Positions 62,173 to 64,000 of a stretch of DNA of 64,000 nucleotides are shown piece after piece. Where the stretch lies: contig CBDFLL010000005.1 in the NCBI GenBank assembly GCA_965249205.1, positions 1,240,001 to 1,304,000 on the forward strand. Direction: 5' to 3'. Both the position numbers and the translations under genes were made by a program. Below the pieces are notes generated by a model, which worked only from the letters and a program-made list of their open reading frames with translations, had not been told where the DNA came from and ran no database searches. This DNA is from JAQBVV01 sp965249205. GTDB lineage: Bacteria > Acidobacteriota > Vicinamibacteria > Vicinamibacterales > UBA2999. Every line of letters starts with the position of its first letter. Within the stretch, counting starts at the first letter, position 1.

Positions 62173-63936
62173 TTGGGCCTGTTTCCACAGCAGTTCATCG
62201 ACGACCTGAAACATCATGCCGACATCGTCGCTGTGATTCAGGACTACGTGTCGCTGAAGAAATCAGGGGCTACCTTCAAGGGGCTCTGCCCGTTTCATTG
62301 TGAGAAGACGCCCTCGTTTCATGTCAACCGGGACAAAGGGTTCTTTCACTGCTTCGGCTGTGGCGTCGGCGGAGACGTCTTCAAGTTTCTCGAACTCCAC
62401 GACAAGGTGGGCTTCCAGGACGCTGTCAAACAGCTCGCACATCGCTTCGGCATCACACCGCCAGAAATGGAGCAGAACGACGAGCAGCGAGCCAACGCGG
62501 CCGAGCGCGAGGGGCTGCTCAAAGTACATGAAGCGGCCGCCGCGTGGTTCCGCGCACAGCTCGCGTCCCAAGCCGGCACGCGTATCCGGCGCCAGATTTC
62601 AGATCGGGGCATCACCGACGCCACGAGCGACGCGCTGGGATTGGGATTTGCGCCACCCTCCCGCGAGGGCCTGAAGCAGGCGCTCGTCAAGCAGGGGTTC
62701 TCTCAGGGACTGCTGCTCCGAGCCGGCCTGCTCGTCCAGCGCGACGACGGCAGCGTCCGCGATCGCTTCCGGAACCGGCTGATCATTCCCATCAGCCGCG
62801 ACACCGGCTCTGTGGTCGCGTTCGGTGGGCGTGCGGTCGACGCCGACCAGCAGCCGAAGTACCTGAACTCGCCGGAAACGCCAATCTACTCGAAGAGCCG
62901 GACTCTGTACGGGCTGAACCTCAGCAAAGCAGCCATTCGCACGGGTGGAGTCGTCATACTCGTGGAGGGCTATTTCGACTTTGCACAGGTCTACCAAGCC
63001 GGGTTCCAGGCCGTCGTGGCCTCCTGCGGCACTGCCCTCACGTCAGCCCAGGCGCAACAGTTGCGCCGTTTTACCGGGAAAGTCGTGATCAGCTTTGACC
63101 CCGACGCCGCGGGACAAGGCGCGGCTGCGAAATCCTGTGAACTGCTGGTTGGAGAAGGATTTGAGGTCAACGTCGCCATACTCCCGGCAGGCGAAGATCC
63201 CGATACCTATGTACGAAAGCATCGGCGTGAAGGCTACCGAGAGCGGCTCAGCCAGTCACGGCCGTATCTAGAGTACCTGCTGGACCGGGCTGCGTCCGGC
63301 CACAACCTGAACACCGACGAAGGCCGGGTCAAATTTCTGTCTGAGATGCTGCCGATTGCGGGCCGGATCCCCGATCTCACCGTGCGCGACCGCTTCGCCG
63401 ACCGGCTCGCCCACAAGGCCCGGGTCACCGACGAAGTGGTCCGGGCCGAGATCCGACGGGCGGCCACCCAGGGACAAACCACCCTCACCCCACGGCAAAT
63501 GCCCAACTTCGGAAGGGTCACGAAGGCGGAAAAAGGCCTGATCTGGCTGCTCCTGCACGACCCGGAACGCGCATTGCCGGCGCTCGACACCCTGGAGGCC
63601 GACGACCTGGATGGACTCACGGCCCGTTCAGTGCTGGATCTTGCGCGCAAACTGAACCAGAATAGAGGATTCTCGCCAGCCGTGCTTCTTGAGCAACTCA
63701 GCACCGTGGACGCCCAGCTCGTGACCGCCATCGCGAGCGAGTCGGAGGCGCATGTGAAAGATGCGGACGGGTGCGCTCGGAGCATCAAGCGGCTTCGGTG
63801 TGAGCGCGACCATACGGCCATACAGCGGGAAATCGATCGCCTGCAGGAACTCGGCGCCTCTGAACACGGCGACCGCATCAACGCGCTGTGGGCACAGAAG
63901 CTCGATCTGCTGAGGCGGATCGAGGCGCTGATCTAG
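62173..63936 (+). CDS. dnaG: DNA primase
   Basis: DnaG makes RNA primers for replication. The 587-residue protein has the N-terminal zinc site (CPFHCEKTPSFHVNR then FHCFGCGVGGD), the TOPRIM core with ILVEGYFDFAQVYQAGF and SFDPDAAGQGAA, and a C-terminal helicase-binding region (about 430-587). It starts with TTG at 62173, three bases after the mutS2 stop. A probable sigma-factor gene follows by 26 bases, as in the dnaG-rpoD order known from other bacteria. Confidence 0.95.
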   Translation: MGLFPQQFIDDLKHHADIVAVIQDYVSLKKSGATFKGLCPFHCEKTPSFHVNRDKGFFHCFGCGVGGDVFKFLELHDKVGFQDAVKQLAHRFGITPPEMEQNDEQRANAAEREGLLKVHEAAAAWFRAQLASQAGTRIRRQISDRGITDATSDALGLGFAPPSREGLKQALVKQGFSQGLLLRAGLLVQRDDGSVRDRFRNRLIIPISRDTGSVVAFGGRAVDADQQPKYLNSPETPIYSKSRTLYGLNLSKAAIRTGGVVILVEGYFDFAQVYQAGFQAVVASCGTALTSAQAQQLRRFTGKVVISFDPDAAGQGAAAKSCELLVGEGFEVNVAILPAGEDPDTYVRKHRREGYRERLSQSRPYLEYLLDRAASGHNLNTDEGRVKFLSEMLPIAGRIPDLTVRDRFADRLAHKARVTDEVVRAEIRRAATQGQTTLTPRQMPNFGRVTKAEKGLIWLLLHDPERALPALDTLEADDLDGLTARSVLDLARKLNQNRGFSPAVLLEQLSTVDAQLVTAIASESEAHVKDADGCARSIKRLRCERDHTAIQREIDRLQELGASEHGDRINALWAQKLDLLRRIEALI

Positions 63937-63962
63937 GAAGACGAGACCGTGATGGGAGGACT

Positions 63963-64000
63963 ATGAGCCTGTCGATCGAAGAAAGATACGACGAAGTACG
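63963..64000 (+). CDS. rpoD: Start of a gene, probably the primary sigma factor RpoD (partial)
   Basis: Only the first 12 codons are visible: ATG at 63963 reading MSLSIEERYDEV and running off the window. GGGAGGA precedes it. The call rests on the position after dnaG and on resemblance to the start of RpoD region 1.1; the visible residues alone would not prove it. Confidence 0.5.
   Translation, partial: MSLSIEERYDEV

Overview
The window is 64 kb of GC-rich chromosomal DNA from a bacterium with two membranes: it carries lptD, TonB/ExbB/ExbD and predicted outer-membrane beta-barrels. The gene content (carboxypeptidase-regulatory and TPR secreted proteins, M1 peptidase, NfeD with slipin, dnaG followed by a probable rpoD) suggests an Acidobacteriota lineage, possibly Vicinamibacteria. 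That placement is inference from gene content; no rRNA gene is present. I saw no tRNA, rRNA, CRISPR or prophage. Most of the window is housekeeping with little accessory DNA.

Layout. 1-4.5 kb: a partial DksA/TraR-type zinc-finger gene, a cysteine-rich protein, rpmB, a RidA-family gene and rel/spoT. 4.6-7.1 kb: a TPR lipoprotein gene whose terminator is interrupted by an intact IS5-like element. 7.6-10.2 kb: a tonB-exbB-exbD-exbD operon with a strong promoter and a terminator. 10.4-16 kb: tgt-yajC-secD-secF-uppP-DUF502 on the minus strand; the DUF502 gene is frameshifted. 16-24.6 kb: ddl, a tiny lysine-rich peptide gene with its own promoter and terminator, a HEAT-repeat/cyclophilin lipoprotein, a deoxynucleoside kinase, folC and lptD. 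24.6-31.1 kb: sugar-nucleotide and glycosyltransferase genes (Rmd-like epimerase, rfbB-like dehydratase, an ALG10-like and another GT-C-like membrane protein). 31.2-43 kb: thiC with a TPP riboswitch, secreted and methyltransferase genes, nfeD-slipin, an M1 peptidase, and a three-gene unit of a cupredoxin-like protein, an HD-GYP sensor and a barrel protein. 43-49.6 kb: HupE/UreJ-like, SDR, RlmI-like methyltransferase, glyA and a DinG-like helicase. 49.9-57 kb: TPR protein, yggS, yggU, lepB, lepA, a dicarboxylate symporter and citrate synthase. 57.3-64 kb: a processive GT2, larB, mutS2, dnaG and the start of a probable rpoD.

The less ordinary material lies between genes. At least two short inverted-repeat (MITE-like) families occur: one at about 26.3 and 57.1 kb with a core copy at 49.65 kb, and a 142-bp near-palindrome at 44.1 kb. 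Several genes have a TANNNT hexamer ending seven bases before the start codon, which predicts leaderless mRNAs. A 245-bp unit at 17.5 kb encodes a 21-residue Lys/Ala peptide. A structured leader with a terminator-like end precedes the ALG10-like gene. No clear defence or biosynthetic system was found. The best candidates for undescribed biology are the micropeptide unit, the cupredoxin/HD-GYP/barrel operon and the repeat elements.
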